A stretch of DNA of 64,000 nt from Planctomycetota bacterium (lineage in GTDB: Bacteria > Planctomycetota > SZUA-567 > H5-PLA8): contig JAOSKN010000001.1 in the NCBI GenBank assembly GCA_027493525.1, forward strand, positions 1,736,001-1,800,000, written 5' to 3'. The notes under the pieces are model-generated. The model ran no database searches and was not told the origin of the DNA. It saw nothing but the letters and a program-made list of their open reading frames with translations. This document shows positions 9,657 through 18,923 of this stretch, in pieces (the first letter of the stretch is position 1; the number at the start of each line of letters is the position of its first letter). Position numbers and translations under genes: made by a program.

Positions 9657-12503
9657 TCATTTGCCAGGCGCTGCCGGCGCCTGAAGGACGCGCCGGGTCA
9701 GGATGCCGTACAGCCGGGCGCACGCGTCGTTGAGCCGCTCGAAACCGGCCGCGCCGATGGCCGAGCCGCTCCAAAGCTGGCCTTCGCCCTCGGCCGGGTT
9801 GAGCAGGCCCGTGGCGTCCACATAGGGCACGCCCGCCGCGTCGGCCGCCTCGACGAGCAGCTTGTTGCCGTCCTCCAGCAGCTTCCGGCGCGCCTCGTCG
9901 CCGCCGATCCGCGCGGGGTAGGTGACGAGGATCGGGACGACGCCGCGGTCGAGGCAGGTCTTGAACATGGCCGCGTAGCACTCCTTCGTCTTCGGATGAG
10001 GTTGTCCCGCGGCGAAATCCAGGATCGAGCCCACGATGAGGGCCGTCTCGGGCGGGCTTTTCCCTTCCAGCGCACGCTCCAGCTTCTGCCGAATCTGTTC
10101 GCAGACCAGCGGCCCCGTCGCGTGATAGCGCGGAAGCACTCGCGGCGCGGCCTGCCCCTCCTTGAAGGCGCGCTCGCTCAGGAAGCCCGACAGGGCGGCC
10201 GTGGGCCCGCCGGCCAGCAGCAGCGTGCCCGCGGCGACCTCGGCCTTCTTGTGCTGTGCCAAGGCCTTCAAGATGGCCGGCGTGAGCTTGAACCCGTCCT
10301 TGGCCGGGTCCGCCGTGGCTTCGCGGTCCAAGGCCAATTGGGCATCGATGCTGCGCTGCAGATCGACGGTCAACCCGCCGCGGGTGATGGTGACGTTGTC
10401 GACCAGCAGCTCGGCGGCGATCCCCGGGTTCGGGGTTCCAAAGTAAAACGACCGGATGGTGAACCCCGGCTTCAACTCATCGACGTTTCCGCCGTATGCC
10501 GCGTCGAGATCGACCACCAGCGTCCGCCAGCCGCCGGACTCCAGGTTCAGTTTGGCTTGCAGCAATTTTTCGGCGTTGAGAGGGATATGCAGCGTGCCTT
10601 CGATGGATCGGGAAATGCAGTAATCGAAGCTGAACAGGCAACCGTCGCGAATGAGCATGGACTTTCCGTCGATGCTACCGATCAGGATCGGCCAGCCGTT
10701 CGCGCCCGCCGGATTCAACTTGGCCTTGAAGGTCTTTCCGGGATGCCCAGGCGGATCCTGGACCGGTTCCCCCACCCACTTCGCGCCGCCGTTCTCGAAG
10801 TCCTCGCGGAACACGATTTCCACCTCGCTGGACGCCCGGTGAGCCGCCGGCCCTGCCTGCGCCGTCCCGCCGGTCTTGCGTCTGGCGATCTTCACGTTGT
10901 CGATCAGCAGGTCGGGCATCTCCGTCTTCTTGGATGAACCGAGATTGAACCGGTTCACCGGAATCTCCCGCTCGAGCATCTCGGCGGGGCCCGTGAAGCA
11001 CGCATCCAGGTCGACGGTCAGCGTCTGCCAGGATCCGGGCGTGAGCTCTGGGTAGGCTTGCCAACGGATGGCGGCACTGTCTCCGAGCGCCAGCGAAAGC
11101 TTGAACTCCCGTTCAAGGTAGTAGTCGAAGGTCAGGGTACAGCCCCTGGGAATCTTGGCCTTCCCGTGGCCCAGGTAGCCGGCGAAGAGCGGCGACCAGG
11201 AGTCCGGGTTCCGCTGGGCGCGCAGCGCGATTCCTGCCCGGCCGAAAGCGTTCGAGGCCGGCGTGCCTTTCCAGCCGTTCAATCCGTTCTCGAAGTCTTC
11301 GAAGAGAAAGACTTCTTCCTCATGAGGCTGCTTCGCGGGCTCCTGGGGGGGCGCGGCTGTCGAGCGGGGTTCCGGGCCAGGATCGTCCCGCGGCACGATC
11401 ATGACGTTATCCAGCCACAGGTCGGGCAGCGGGCCGTCGTGCATGCTGAACCAGATTTCCGATATGGCGAGGCCGGCATCGTACTGCGCCTGGCTCTTGC
11501 CGCGGTAACAGGTATCCAGGTCGATGGTCGCGGTGGCCCAGCGCCCGCCCTCGAGATCCTGACGGTGATCGAAGACGACCCGGCCGTCGAAGACCACGCC
11601 TACCCTCAGCGGAGCCGCTTGCGCGGCGAAGTAATCGAAGCGCAACAGGCACCCAGGAACTATTTTCGTGCCGTTCAGCCCCCACAACTGGGCGTAGATT
11701 CTGTGCCAGGACTCCGGGCCGTTTCGAGTCGCCTTGAGGACGGAGCCCGCACGGCCATGGACGTTCTTTTCGACCGTCCCTTTGCCTTGGGGCGGCGGCC
11801 CCTCGAAATCCTGCCCATAGATGGTTCTTCCGGCTGCGGTCGAAGGCGATGCCGGCGTGAGCGATTGCACCGGAGGCGGGGGTTCCGTCCGGGCCGCCGC
11901 CGGTTCGATCGCGGGCGCAGGTTCCGCAGGCGACGGGGGTTCGGGACGGGGTTCAGGCGTTGCGACCGGGCTAACTTCTGCCGTTGGGACCGCCGGACCT
12001 GGCGCGGGTTCCAGCGAGGCTTGCGCATGCACACCGGCGTCCGGTGTGCGCGGAGTAGCGGTAGACGGCTCGACCGCCGTGAGCTTTTCCTGCGCCTTCA
12101 TGGCCTCGCGTGGATTCGGTTTGGAGGACAGGAGCAGGCTTCCCGCGATCGCAGCCAGCAGCAACCCGACCCCGCCGGCGGCGACGCCCACCCACACCGA
12201 CGATGAGGCCTGCGCGCGCGCCGGGCCGCCCTTCGCGCCAGCGCCGCGCCGCGTGGGAGGGATCATCTTGTGGCTGCTGCCGGGGGTCTCGCGCCGAACG
12301 GCGTGGGCGCCGGAGCCCGGAGTTTCGTGGCCCAGCAGCGAGCGCGCCTGCCCCTCCGTCAGCGGGAGATTCTCCATCGTCAGCACGCCTGCCGCGCAAT
12401 CGGCGCAGAAGACGCCGCGGAGGCGCTTGTCTTTGGCCTCTCCGCGCGCCACGTCGTGCTCGGTCAGGCGCTTGCCGCATTTCTCGCAGAAGAAGAACTT
12501 CAC
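9657..12503 (-). CDS. Zinc ribbon-TM-triple beta-sandwich-SGNH-like protein
   Basis: 948 aa. Order: N-terminal cytoplasmic zinc ribbon (C6, C9, C33, C36), hydrophilic stretch, one membrane helix (about 103-126), a long Pro/Ala/Glu linker to ~235, then three homologous modules of ~150 aa (about 238-390, 405-550, 560-705). Each module has the pattern DFE(N/G), a GC-x-L-x-FDY strand, a W-x-T-x-x-(I/V)DLD strand and a closing (W/L)(L/I)DN(V/I) strand, like carbohydrate-binding jelly rolls. The C-terminal ~240 residues (706-948) resemble an SGNH hydrolase, with VGSILDFAAG and VPILVTYP, but I do not see a clear GDS nucleophile. Probably membrane-anchored with the modules outside. I know no protein with this exact layout. 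Confidence 0.75.
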   Translation of the reverse strand: MKFFFCEKCGKRLTEHDVARGEAKDKRLRGVFCADCAAGVLTMENLPLTEGQARSLLGHETPGSGAHAVRRETPGSSHKMIPPTRRGAGAKGGPARAQASSSVWVGVAAGGVGLLLAAIAGSLLLSSKPNPREAMKAQEKLTAVEPSTATPRTPDAGVHAQASLEPAPGPAVPTAEVSPVATPEPRPEPPSPAEPAPAIEPAAARTEPPPPVQSLTPASPSTAAGRTIYGQDFEGPPPQGKGTVEKNVHGRAGSVLKATRNGPESWHRIYAQLWGLNGTKIVPGCLLRFDYFAAQAAPLRVGVVFDGRVVFDHRQDLEGGRWATATIDLDTCYRGKSQAQYDAGLAISEIWFSMHDGPLPDLWLDNVMIVPRDDPGPEPRSTAAPPQEPAKQPHEEEVFLFEDFENGLNGWKGTPASNAFGRAGIALRAQRNPDSWSPLFAGYLGHGKAKIPRGCTLTFDYYLEREFKLSLALGDSAAIRWQAYPELTPGSWQTLTVDLDACFTGPAEMLEREIPVNRFNLGSSKKTEMPDLLIDNVKIARRKTGGTAQAGPAAHRASSEVEIVFREDFENGGAKWVGEPVQDPPGHPGKTFKAKLNPAGANGWPILIGSIDGKSMLIRDGCLFSFDYCISRSIEGTLHIPLNAEKLLQAKLNLESGGWRTLVVDLDAAYGGNVDELKPGFTIRSFYFGTPNPGIAAELLVDNVTITRGGLTVDLQRSIDAQLALDREATADPAKDGFKLTPAILKALAQHKKAEVAAGTLLLAGGPTAALSGFLSERAFKEGQAAPRVLPRYHATGPLVCEQIRQKLERALEGKSPPETALIVGSILDFAAGQPHPKTKECYAAMFKTCLDRGVVPILVTYPARIGGDEARRKLLEDGNKLLVEAADAAGVPYVDATGLLNPAEGEGQLWSGSAIGAAGFERLNDACARLYGILTRRVLQAPAAPGK

Positions 12504-12767
12504 GCTGCGTCCCCACTAGAGCGCGATCATGCCATGCGAACGACCACAAGTGTCGCACGCATGGGATGATTTGGGTATACTCCCTTAGTTATGTGACGAT
12601 GATTGAAGCTTTTCGCTGCCGCCCATCGTCCAAGCCGCGAAATCGTCTTGAGTTACGAGAGGATTGCCCGGAAAATTATCGTCAGATCGCGCTGCTCAGG
12701 TGCAGCACGGAGCGAGGCCTGCGCCATTGTGGGTGCGTCTCATTCTTCCCCCGCCGAGCGGCTTGAG

Positions 12768-13790
12768 ATGGGCCCGGACGGCCAGCCGGTCTGGACGCGC
12801 CCGAAGGGCCTGAAGACCAAGTACGACTTCCCCAAGGCGCGGCGCGGGGGGCCGGATCGGTTCGAGTTCGACGTCGGCAGCGTCAAGCCGGGCTCGCCCA
12901 AGCGCCTCGACAAGTTCCTGCTCAGCCGTTTCCGCGGCTATTCGCGGAGCTTCCTGCAGAAGCTGATCAAGGACGGGCGCGTGCTGGTGGACGGCGCGGC
13001 AGTCAAATCGAGCCGGCACATCGCGACGGGCGAGCGGATCACGGTCTTGCTTCCCGAAGCGGCGAAGCACGAGGCCGAGGAGATTCCCTTCGAGGTCCTC
13101 CACGAGGACGAGCACCTGATCGCGCTGGTCAAGCCCGCCGGCGTCGTGGTCCACCCGGCTCGCGGCAACAAGGACGGCACGCTCTACAACGGGCTCCTGC
13201 ATTATTTCCGCGCGCAGCTTGAGGAAGACCCGTCCTTCCATCTCGGCACCGTCCATCGGCTCGACGAACAGACCAGCGGCGTGATGGTCTACGCGCTCGA
13301 CAAGAAGGCGCACAAGGACCTGACCCGGCAGTTCGAGAACCGCCTGCTGCGCAAGACGTACCTGTGCCTCGTGGCCGGGGCGCCGGCCTGGGAAACCCGG
13401 GAGATCGACGCGCCGCTGGGCGTGGACCCGCGCGACAAGCACGTGATGGCCGTCAACGGGCTCGACGCCCGCGAAGCCCAGACGGGCTTCGTCCGCGTCT
13501 CGCGTTCGCCCTGCGGGCGCTTCGCGCTTCTGCGCGCGCATCCGCGGACCGGGCGCAGCCACCAGATCCGCGTGCACGCGAAGGAACTGGGTTATCCGAT
13601 CCTGGGCGACGTCGCGTACGGCGGGCCGGGCGAGCACGAGGCCTTCGGCGAACTCCGGCCGCGCGTCTGCCTGCATGCCGAGACGCTGGAGCTGGCGCAT
13701 CCCATCCACGGGCAGCCCATGCGCCTGCACGCGCCGCCGCCGGAGGACCTGCGCGCGATGATGGACGTGCTGGGGTTGGCGCTTCAGTAG
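12768..13790 (+). CDS. RluD/RluA-family pseudouridine synthase
   Basis: 340 aa from ATG 12768; an open upstream extension to 12603 has no family similarity. N-terminal S4-like RNA-binding domain (RLDKFLLSRFRGYSR, KDGRVLVDG) followed by the catalytic domain with HRLDEQTSG carrying the catalytic Asp, the KPAGVVVHP strand, and RTGRSHQIRVH. It isomerises uridine to pseudouridine in rRNA or tRNA; the target site cannot be assigned. Its last 7 bases overlap convergently with the next gene. Confidence 0.9.
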   Translation: MGPDGQPVWTRPKGLKTKYDFPKARRGGPDRFEFDVGSVKPGSPKRLDKFLLSRFRGYSRSFLQKLIKDGRVLVDGAAVKSSRHIATGERITVLLPEAAKHEAEEIPFEVLHEDEHLIALVKPAGVVVHPARGNKDGTLYNGLLHYFRAQLEEDPSFHLGTVHRLDEQTSGVMVYALDKKAHKDLTRQFENRLLRKTYLCLVAGAPAWETREIDAPLGVDPRDKHVMAVNGLDAREAQTGFVRVSRSPCGRFALLRAHPRTGRSHQIRVHAKELGYPILGDVAYGGPGEHEAFGELRPRVCLHAETLELAHPIHGQPMRLHAPPPEDLRAMMDVLGLALQ

Positions 13791-14206
13791 GGCGGGAGCA
13801 GATGCCCCTGCTCCATGAAATAGTGCACGCCCGCTGAACACAGTCCGGCTGCCAGCAACGCCAGCATCTGTCCATGAAACCAGGCCGCCGCGCGGTACTG
13901 CACGGCCTTCGCCGGCGGTGCGGGCGAATGACGGACGCAGCCGGCCAGCCGCAGCGCCACGTGCAGGGTCCAGCCGATCAGGAAGAAGCTCCACAAAGCG
14001 ATGCCCCCAATGCCGCCCAGGACGAACGCGAAGAAGCCGCACGCGGGCCAGATGACGGCGCTGGGGCGGGCCAGCGGGTCGTACTTCAGACGAAAGAGGC
14101 ACCAGAGCAGGAAAACCACGCCCCAGGTCGGCAGGTAAGGCATGAGATAGTACGTGGGGCCCATGGCGCAGAAGCCGCATGCAAGGGTTGCTGACGGAAT
14201 GAGCAT
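13784..14206 (-). CDS. Multi-pass membrane protein, unknown
   Basis: 140 aa from ATG at 14206, preferred over one at 14233 because GGGAGA sits about 9 nt upstream. Three to four hydrophobic segments: one around residues 4-36 (YYLMPYLPTWGVVFLLWCLF), one at 50-75 (FFAFVLGGIGGIALW), one at 80-92, and one near the C-terminus (LALLAAGLCSAGVHYF). No family recognised. Convergent with the pseudouridine synthase and divergent from the UDP-sugar dehydrogenase. Confidence 0.6.
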   Translation of the reverse strand: MLIPSATLACGFCAMGPTYYLMPYLPTWGVVFLLWCLFRLKYDPLARPSAVIWPACGFFAFVLGGIGGIALWSFFLIGWTLHVALRLAGCVRHSPAPPAKAVQYRAAAWFHGQMLALLAAGLCSAGVHYFMEQGHLLPPY

Positions 14207-14402
14207 GGCAGGGTTCTCCCGGCCCCGCGTCATGCTGCTGCGCTCTTGCCCGCAAGCCAGTCAGAAGGGCGTAAATCTTATGGCGCAGGCTCGTCGTTCT
14301 GGCGTTGTGCGCTTCCTGCCGCGACCCTACAACGGTCGGCTTGCGGCGCGAACCGGGAAACGGCTTGGCGCGTAGGTAACGGTCGGGACGGAGAGGACGC
14401 GC

Positions 14403-15725
14403 ATGGCCTGGAGCGGGCACGGCAAGCAGGAGCCGCACGTCGGGATCGTGGGGCTGGGTTACGTCGGCCTGCCGCTGGCCCTGCAGTTCTGGCGCCGCGG
14501 CGCGCGCGTGACGGGCTTCGACGTCGATCCGGCCAAGGTCGAGGCGCTCAACGCGGGGCGCAGCTACATCCGGCACATCCAGGGCGAAGACCTCGCCGCC
14601 GCGCGCGCCGCGGGGCGCTTCGAGGCCACCGCCGACTTCGCCCGGGCCGCGGAACTCGACGCCTGCTGCCTCTGCGTTCCCACGCCGCTGGGGCACGGCG
14701 ACGAGCCGGACCTCTCGTACGTGCTGCGCACCGGCGAGTCGCTGGCGCCGCACCTCCGGCGCGGGCAACTGGTCGTGCTCGAGTCCACCACCTATCCCGG
14801 CACCACCGACGACGAACTGCGCCCGGTCCTCGAACGCGGCAGCGGGCTTCTGGCCGGGCGCGATTTCCATCTGGCGTACTCGCCCGAGCGCGAGGATCCG
14901 GGCAACCCCAAGCACCACGCCGGCACGATCCCCAAGGTCGTCGGCGGGTACACGTCCGCCTGCCTCGAGGCCGCCGGGGAACTCTACGCGCGCGTCGTCC
15001 CGCAGGTCATCCCCGTCAGTTCCACGCGGGCGGCCGAGGCCACCAAGCTGCTCGAGAACATCTTCCGCTGCGTCAACATCGCCCTAGTCAACGAGCTGAA
15101 GGTCGTCTTCGACCGGATGGGGCTGGACGTCTGGGAGATCGTCGAGGCGGCCAAGACCAAGCCGTTCGGGTTCATGCCCTTCTATCCGGGGCCGGGCCTG
15201 GGCGGGCACTGCATCCCCATCGACCCCTTTTACCTCACCTGGAAGGCCGCGCAGTACGGCGCCGAGACGAAGTTCATCAAGCTCGCCGGCGAGATCAACC
15301 GTTCGATGCCGCGCTACGTCCTCGCGCGCGCCAAGGACGCCCTGCGCGCGCGCGGGAAAGACCTGCGGGGCGCGCGCGTCCTGATCCTGGGCATGGCCTA
15401 CAAGAAGGACGTGGACGACCTGCGCGAATCGCCGAGCCTCGTGCTGTGGGAACTGCTCGAGCAGGAAGGCGCGCGGGTGAGCTACCACGACCCGTACGTG
15501 CCGCGCATCCCGGTGCTGCGCGAGCACCCGGGCCTCCTGGGGCGAACTTCGGTCGCGTTGGACGAGCAGGCGCTGCGCGACGCCGACGCGGCGCTGATTC
15601 TTACCGATCATACAGCCGTGGACTACCGGCAGATCGTGACCCACGCGAGCCTGGTCGTGGATTGCCGCAATGCCTGCGGGCGCCTGCCGGCGGACCTGAC
15701 GCGCGGGAAGGTGCTGCGGGCGTGA
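14403..15725 (+). CDS. UDP-N-acetyl-hexosamine / UDP-glucose 6-dehydrogenase family
   Basis: 440 aa. N-terminal NAD-binding Rossmann motif GIVGLGYVGLPLA (about 14-26), Thr/Glu site in LESTTYPGTT, central dimerisation helix, catalytic Cys270 in GPGLGGHCIPIDP, and C-terminal UDP-binding domain with LGMAYKKDVDDLRESP. The sequence style (IPKVVGG, KDVDDLRESPS) fits the WbpA/WecC branch that makes UDP-GlcNAcA or UDP-ManNAcA, precursors for surface polysaccharide. GGAGAGG lies upstream of the ATG. The gene stands alone between convergent and divergent neighbours. Confidence 0.88.
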   Translation: MAWSGHGKQEPHVGIVGLGYVGLPLALQFWRRGARVTGFDVDPAKVEALNAGRSYIRHIQGEDLAAARAAGRFEATADFARAAELDACCLCVPTPLGHGDEPDLSYVLRTGESLAPHLRRGQLVVLESTTYPGTTDDELRPVLERGSGLLAGRDFHLAYSPEREDPGNPKHHAGTIPKVVGGYTSACLEAAGELYARVVPQVIPVSSTRAAEATKLLENIFRCVNIALVNELKVVFDRMGLDVWEIVEAAKTKPFGFMPFYPGPGLGGHCIPIDPFYLTWKAAQYGAETKFIKLAGEINRSMPRYVLARAKDALRARGKDLRGARVLILGMAYKKDVDDLRESPSLVLWELLEQEGARVSYHDPYVPRIPVLREHPGLLGRTSVALDEQALRDADAALILTDHTAVDYRQIVTHASLVVDCRNACGRLPADLTRGKVLRA

Positions 15726-15731
15726 TTCCGG

Positions 15732-16613
15732 CTACGGCTGGGGCTTCGGGATCGACGTCTCCGGCACGGGATACACGGGTTTGCCGGTCTGGGCGTCGAT
15801 CAGATCGTAGACGCGGACATGATCGACCTGGAATTCGTCCGGCAGCTCTTCCTTGCGGATGTCGCCGGCCCAGCCTTTGAACTGAATCTCGTCGCTGAAC
15901 TTGAGGTAGAGCGGGACCTGGCAGACGCCGCCTTCCTTGGTGCGCCAAGTCTCCTTGCCGTCCACGTAAAAGACGTACTCGTCGGGCAGCCAGAGCACCG
16001 CGAAATCGTGCCAGCCTTCCAGCACGCCCGGCACGGCGACGCTCTGCCCCTTGGCCTTGTGGTCCTTGCCGTAACCGTCCCAGTGAATCGCGTGGTGGAC
16101 CTTTTCGTCGAGCTTCGGCTTCTCCATGATGTCGATCTCGGAGCCGTCGCGGCCGTCGTTGCCGACCTTCCCCACGCTCTGGTTGAACATCCAGAACGCG
16201 GTCCAGTGCCCGGCCTTCTTCTGGAGCTTCATGCGCGCGGTGAAGTAGCCGAAGGCGTGCTCGAAGCGGCCCTTGGTGCGGACGCAGCCGTTGAAGTAGG
16301 TCTCGCCTTCCTTGAAGGTCTTCATGACCAGGCGGCCCTGGCCGTCGAGCGCGGCGGCGCGCTTGGACCACTGGGCGTCGTGGCGCTTGTACTCGGGCAG
16401 CTCCCACTTGGCCTCGTCGAGCTTCTCGCCGTCGAACTCGTCGTTCCAGACGAGCTTCCAGGCCTGGCCTGCCTTGGCCTCGGGGAGCGTGTCCGCGGGC
16501 TGGGGCGCGGGCGGGGCCTCGCCTTCGCCGGCCTGGGTGCAGGCCGCGCAAAGCAGGAGCGGAAGAGCCATCCAGCGACGGAGGGATGCAAACTTGAACG
16601 GATTCATGGTCAT
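15732..16613 (-). CDS. Glycoside hydrolase family 16 endo-beta-glycanase, exported
   Basis: About 293 aa from ATG 16613 (another ATG two codons on). A hydrophobic signal segment (WMALPLLLCAACTQ) ends at Cys and may be a non-canonical lipobox. The mature part begins WKLVWNDEFDG and carries the GH16 catalytic signature GSEIDIMEKP (two catalytic glutamates flanking Asp); FGYFTARMKLQKKAGHWTAFWM is the substrate-cleft strand. GH16 includes laminarinases, agarases, porphyranases and carrageenases; the specificity is not readable by eye. It implies use of algal or similar beta-glycans. Confidence 0.88.
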   Translation of the reverse strand: MTMNPFKFASLRRWMALPLLLCAACTQAGEGEAPPAPQPADTLPEAKAGQAWKLVWNDEFDGEKLDEAKWELPEYKRHDAQWSKRAAALDGQGRLVMKTFKEGETYFNGCVRTKGRFEHAFGYFTARMKLQKKAGHWTAFWMFNQSVGKVGNDGRDGSEIDIMEKPKLDEKVHHAIHWDGYGKDHKAKGQSVAVPGVLEGWHDFAVLWLPDEYVFYVDGKETWRTKEGGVCQVPLYLKFSDEIQFKGWAGDIRKEELPDEFQVDHVRVYDLIDAQTGKPVYPVPETSIPKPQP

Positions 16614-16621
16614 GGAATTGC

Positions 16622-16945
16622 CTACCCCGTCCAAGTCTGGAATTCGCGTGCTAAATCCCCGTCCAAGCGCCCCCAGCATTCCAAGAAGCTGCTGAGATGG
16701 GGGCTCAAGAATCCATCGCCCAATGCGAAGGAGGAACGCCGCAAGCCGGTAAGGCTGAATTCAGGGCATTCCGACGAAAATTTGAAATCGAAGCCTGCCC
16801 GGTAGAGATCCATGGCGCTGGAAAGCGCAACGACGGGCACTTGCCCCGAGATGTTCCCTTCGGCCAGCACGATGCAAGGCCTCGCATCGGTGGACGCGCC
16901 CACACGTACTCGAACCAGCCATACTTCGTGTGGGCGAGGAGTCAT
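16622..16945 (-). CDS. PemK/MazF-like toxin
   Basis: 107 aa from the ATG at 16945. N-terminal strand HEVWLVRVRV followed by RPCIVLAEG and a VPVVALSSA strand matches the small beta-barrel PemK/MazF endoribonuclease pattern, but the usual G between strands and the canonical RP-x-V-V-V segment are only partly kept. The start codon overlaps the stop of the upstream antitoxin-like gene (ATGA), the antitoxin-first arrangement normal for mazEF. The 3-prime end lies 8 nt from the start of the GH16 gene on the same strand. Confidence 0.62.
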   Translation of the reverse strand: MTPRPHEVWLVRVRVGASTDARPCIVLAEGNISGQVPVVALSSAMDLYRAGFDFKFSSECPEFSLTGLRRSSFALGDGFLSPHLSSFLECWGRLDGDLAREFQTWTG

Positions 16946-17295
16946 GAATCCGGCCGGGATCGCGCGGCTTGTACCTCGCGAACCCACGCATCTTCAGGGG
17001 GGTGCGGCCATTGGAACGCGGGATGCTCCATCTCTTCCTGGGAATAAATGGGCCGTCCCTTGAAATACCGCCGGGGTCGCACGCCGAAGCGTTTCTCGGC
17101 TTCTTCCAGGGTGATCTTTGGCGGGCAGTCGAAATACCCCGCCGGGTAGGCGGGACTATCGAGAAAAGCTCCAGCAGGCACCGCCGCAGCCAGCGTCTTG
17201 CCGTCAGGACCTTCCAGCAGAATCGCTTCCTGCCCATCGGCCAGCCGGCTGCTGAGTTGGGCGGCCTCTTCGGCGGTCAAGCGAATACGAGTCAT
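16942..17295 (-). CDS. Putative antitoxin of the MazF-like pair
   Basis: 117 aa from the ATG at 17295, which has GGCAGGAGA 8 nt upstream. The N-terminal ~45 residues (LTAEEAAQLSSRLADGQEA, then LLEGPDGKTLAAAVP) resemble Phd-like antitoxin heads; the rest is Pro/aromatic rich (RPRRYFKGRPIY, HPAFQWPHPP) and could be the toxin-binding tail. It is translationally coupled to the following toxin. I infer antitoxin function mainly from this arrangement. The longer reading from 17343 lacks a ribosome site. Confidence 0.55.
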   Translation of the reverse strand: MTRIRLTAEEAAQLSSRLADGQEAILLEGPDGKTLAAAVPAGAFLDSPAYPAGYFDCPPKITLEEAEKRFGVRPRRYFKGRPIYSQEEMEHPAFQWPHPPEDAWVREVQAARSRPDS

Positions 17296-17495
17296 ATTGC
17301 AGTCTCCTGCCGTGAGCATACCCGCGCTTACCTCGACTCGCAATACGACCCTCTCTCAGCGCCAAGCCTTTCCTCGCTCGGGAAGTCATGCGACCGGCGC
17401 ACCTGCCGGCCGAACTTGTAGGGCGGACCCGGGCGCAGGCGTCCTGTGCGCCCGATCTTCTCGCCCGTGGCGTGGAGCGCCGAAAGGCCGGCGCA

Positions 17496-18668
17496 CTACC
17501 CCCGCACCCCCATCAGCACCTCGTGGAGCAACTGGTCGAGCCGCTCGTAGCGCAGCGGGCGCTTGGCCAGTTCCTCGGGGTTGAGCTTGGCCTTCTTGAG
17601 TTTTTCGGCGCTCTCCTTGCCCGGCTTCTCGATCAGCGCCTCGAACTTCTCGTCGTCGTTGCGGATCTCCTTCAGCAGCGCGCGGATCTCGGGATCGTCG
17701 TCGATCTTCCGCGCGCGCTCCTTCAGGATCAGGTAGGTGCGCATGCAGCCGCGCGCGAAGTCCCAGACGCCCTCGGCGTCCTCGGTGCGGTAGGCGTGGG
17801 CGTCGAAGTGCCGCGGGCCGACGTAGCTGTGGTTCTCCAGCAGCCGCACCAGCAATAGCGCGCCCTTGAGGTCCTCGCTGCCGAAGCGCAGGTCCTGGTC
17901 GAAGCGGCTCATCTTCTGCCCGTTGAGATCGATATGAAAGAGCTTCCCGGCCTCCATGGCCTGCGCGACGTGGTGCTGGAAGTTCAGCCCGGCCATGGTC
18001 TCGTGCGCGTACTCAGGGTTGACGCCGACCATGGCCTTGTCGTCGAGGGTCTCGATGAAGGCGAGCATGTTCCCGGTGGTGGCCAGGTAAATGTCGCCGC
18101 GCGGCTCGTTGGGCTTGGCCTCCAGGGCGAAGGTCAGGTCGTAATCCTGGTCCTTGACGTAGCGCGTCAGGAAGTTCAGCGCCTCGCGCATCCGCTTCAT
18201 CGACTCGACGGGGTCCTTCGCCAGGTCCACCTCGGCGCCCTCGCGCCCGCCCCAGAAGACATAGATCTTCGCGCCCAGTTCGACGCCCAGGTCGATGGCG
18301 TGCATCGTCTTCTGGATCGCGTAGGCCCGCACGCGCGCGTCGTTGCTGGTGAAGGCCCCGTCCTTGAAGACGGCGTGCGAGAAGAGGTTCGTCGTGGCCA
18401 TGCTGCAGACGATGCCGGTGTCGGTCATCGCCTTCTTGGCGTTCTTGACGATCTTATCCCGCTCGGCCGCGCCGGCGCCGAAGGGAACGAGGTCGTTGTC
18501 GTGGAAATTGAAGCCCCACGCGCCGATCTCGGCCATTTTGCGGATGTTCTCTATCGGGTCCAGCGCCGGCCGGGTGGGCTCGCCGAAGGGATCGCGTCCC
18601 GGGTTGGAGGTGGTCCAAAGGCCGAAGGTGAAGCGGTGCTCGGGCTTGGGCGTGAAGGCATCCGGCAT
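17496..18668 (-). CDS. xylA: Xylose isomerase, short actinobacterial-type class
   Basis: 390 aa, the short class I length. The active-site set aligns with Streptomyces xylose isomerase at +2 or no offset: H54 and D57 (NFHDND), E183 and K185 ([11 protein letters not shown]), E219 and H222 (NPEYAHE), D247 (HIDLNGQ), D257. It interconverts xylose and xylulose (also glucose and fructose) with two divalent metals. AGGAGAG precedes the ATG. No xylulokinase or transporter lies next to it. Confidence 0.95.
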   Translation of the reverse strand: MPDAFTPKPEHRFTFGLWTTSNPGRDPFGEPTRPALDPIENIRKMAEIGAWGFNFHDNDLVPFGAGAAERDKIVKNAKKAMTDTGIVCSMATTNLFSHAVFKDGAFTSNDARVRAYAIQKTMHAIDLGVELGAKIYVFWGGREGAEVDLAKDPVESMKRMREALNFLTRYVKDQDYDLTFALEAKPNEPRGDIYLATTGNMLAFIETLDDKAMVGVNPEYAHETMAGLNFQHHVAQAMEAGKLFHIDLNGQKMSRFDQDLRFGSEDLKGALLLVRLLENHSYVGPRHFDAHAYRTEDAEGVWDFARGCMRTYLILKERARKIDDDPEIRALLKEIRNDDEKFEALIEKPGKESAEKLKKAKLNPEELAKRPLRYERLDQLLHEVLMGVRG

Positions 18669-18753
18669 GGCGGCTCTCCTGGTATGGCCGTTGCGTGTTT
18701 TGGGCTCTCGAATATTGGGGCGTGCGCGCTGGCGTCAAACGCAATTCCGGCGC

Positions 18754-18923
18754 CTCAGTACCGCGCCGCGGAAGTAACTGGCCCAATGCGCCGGGCATTT
18801 TGTCCCGGGTCGAGGCGCGCCGAGGGAGCATATCGGGACGAAGATCTGTAACCGAGGCGCAACGAAGAGCCGGGGTAAAAGGCTCCAGCAGTGGGCCTGG
18901 AACTTCCACGGCGCGGTACTTAG
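18754..18923. mobile_element. 170-bp TIR element (MITE-like), copy 1
   Basis: Non-coding element bounded by imperfect inverted repeats of about 32 bp; the outer ends read CTCAGTACCGCGCCG and, on the other strand, CTAAGTACCGCGCCG. A second copy of the same length lies at 32591-32760 in opposite orientation, matching at about nine positions in ten. The right end reaches into the stop codon (TAA at 18922-18920) of the DUF3108-like gene. No transposase is encoded, so it would need one in trans. Confidence 0.85.

Noticed and set aside
12576-12581. TATACT hexamers at 2493 and 12576 as promoters
   Set aside because: No acceptable -35 box at the right distance for either, though both are followed by CC; left as unproven.
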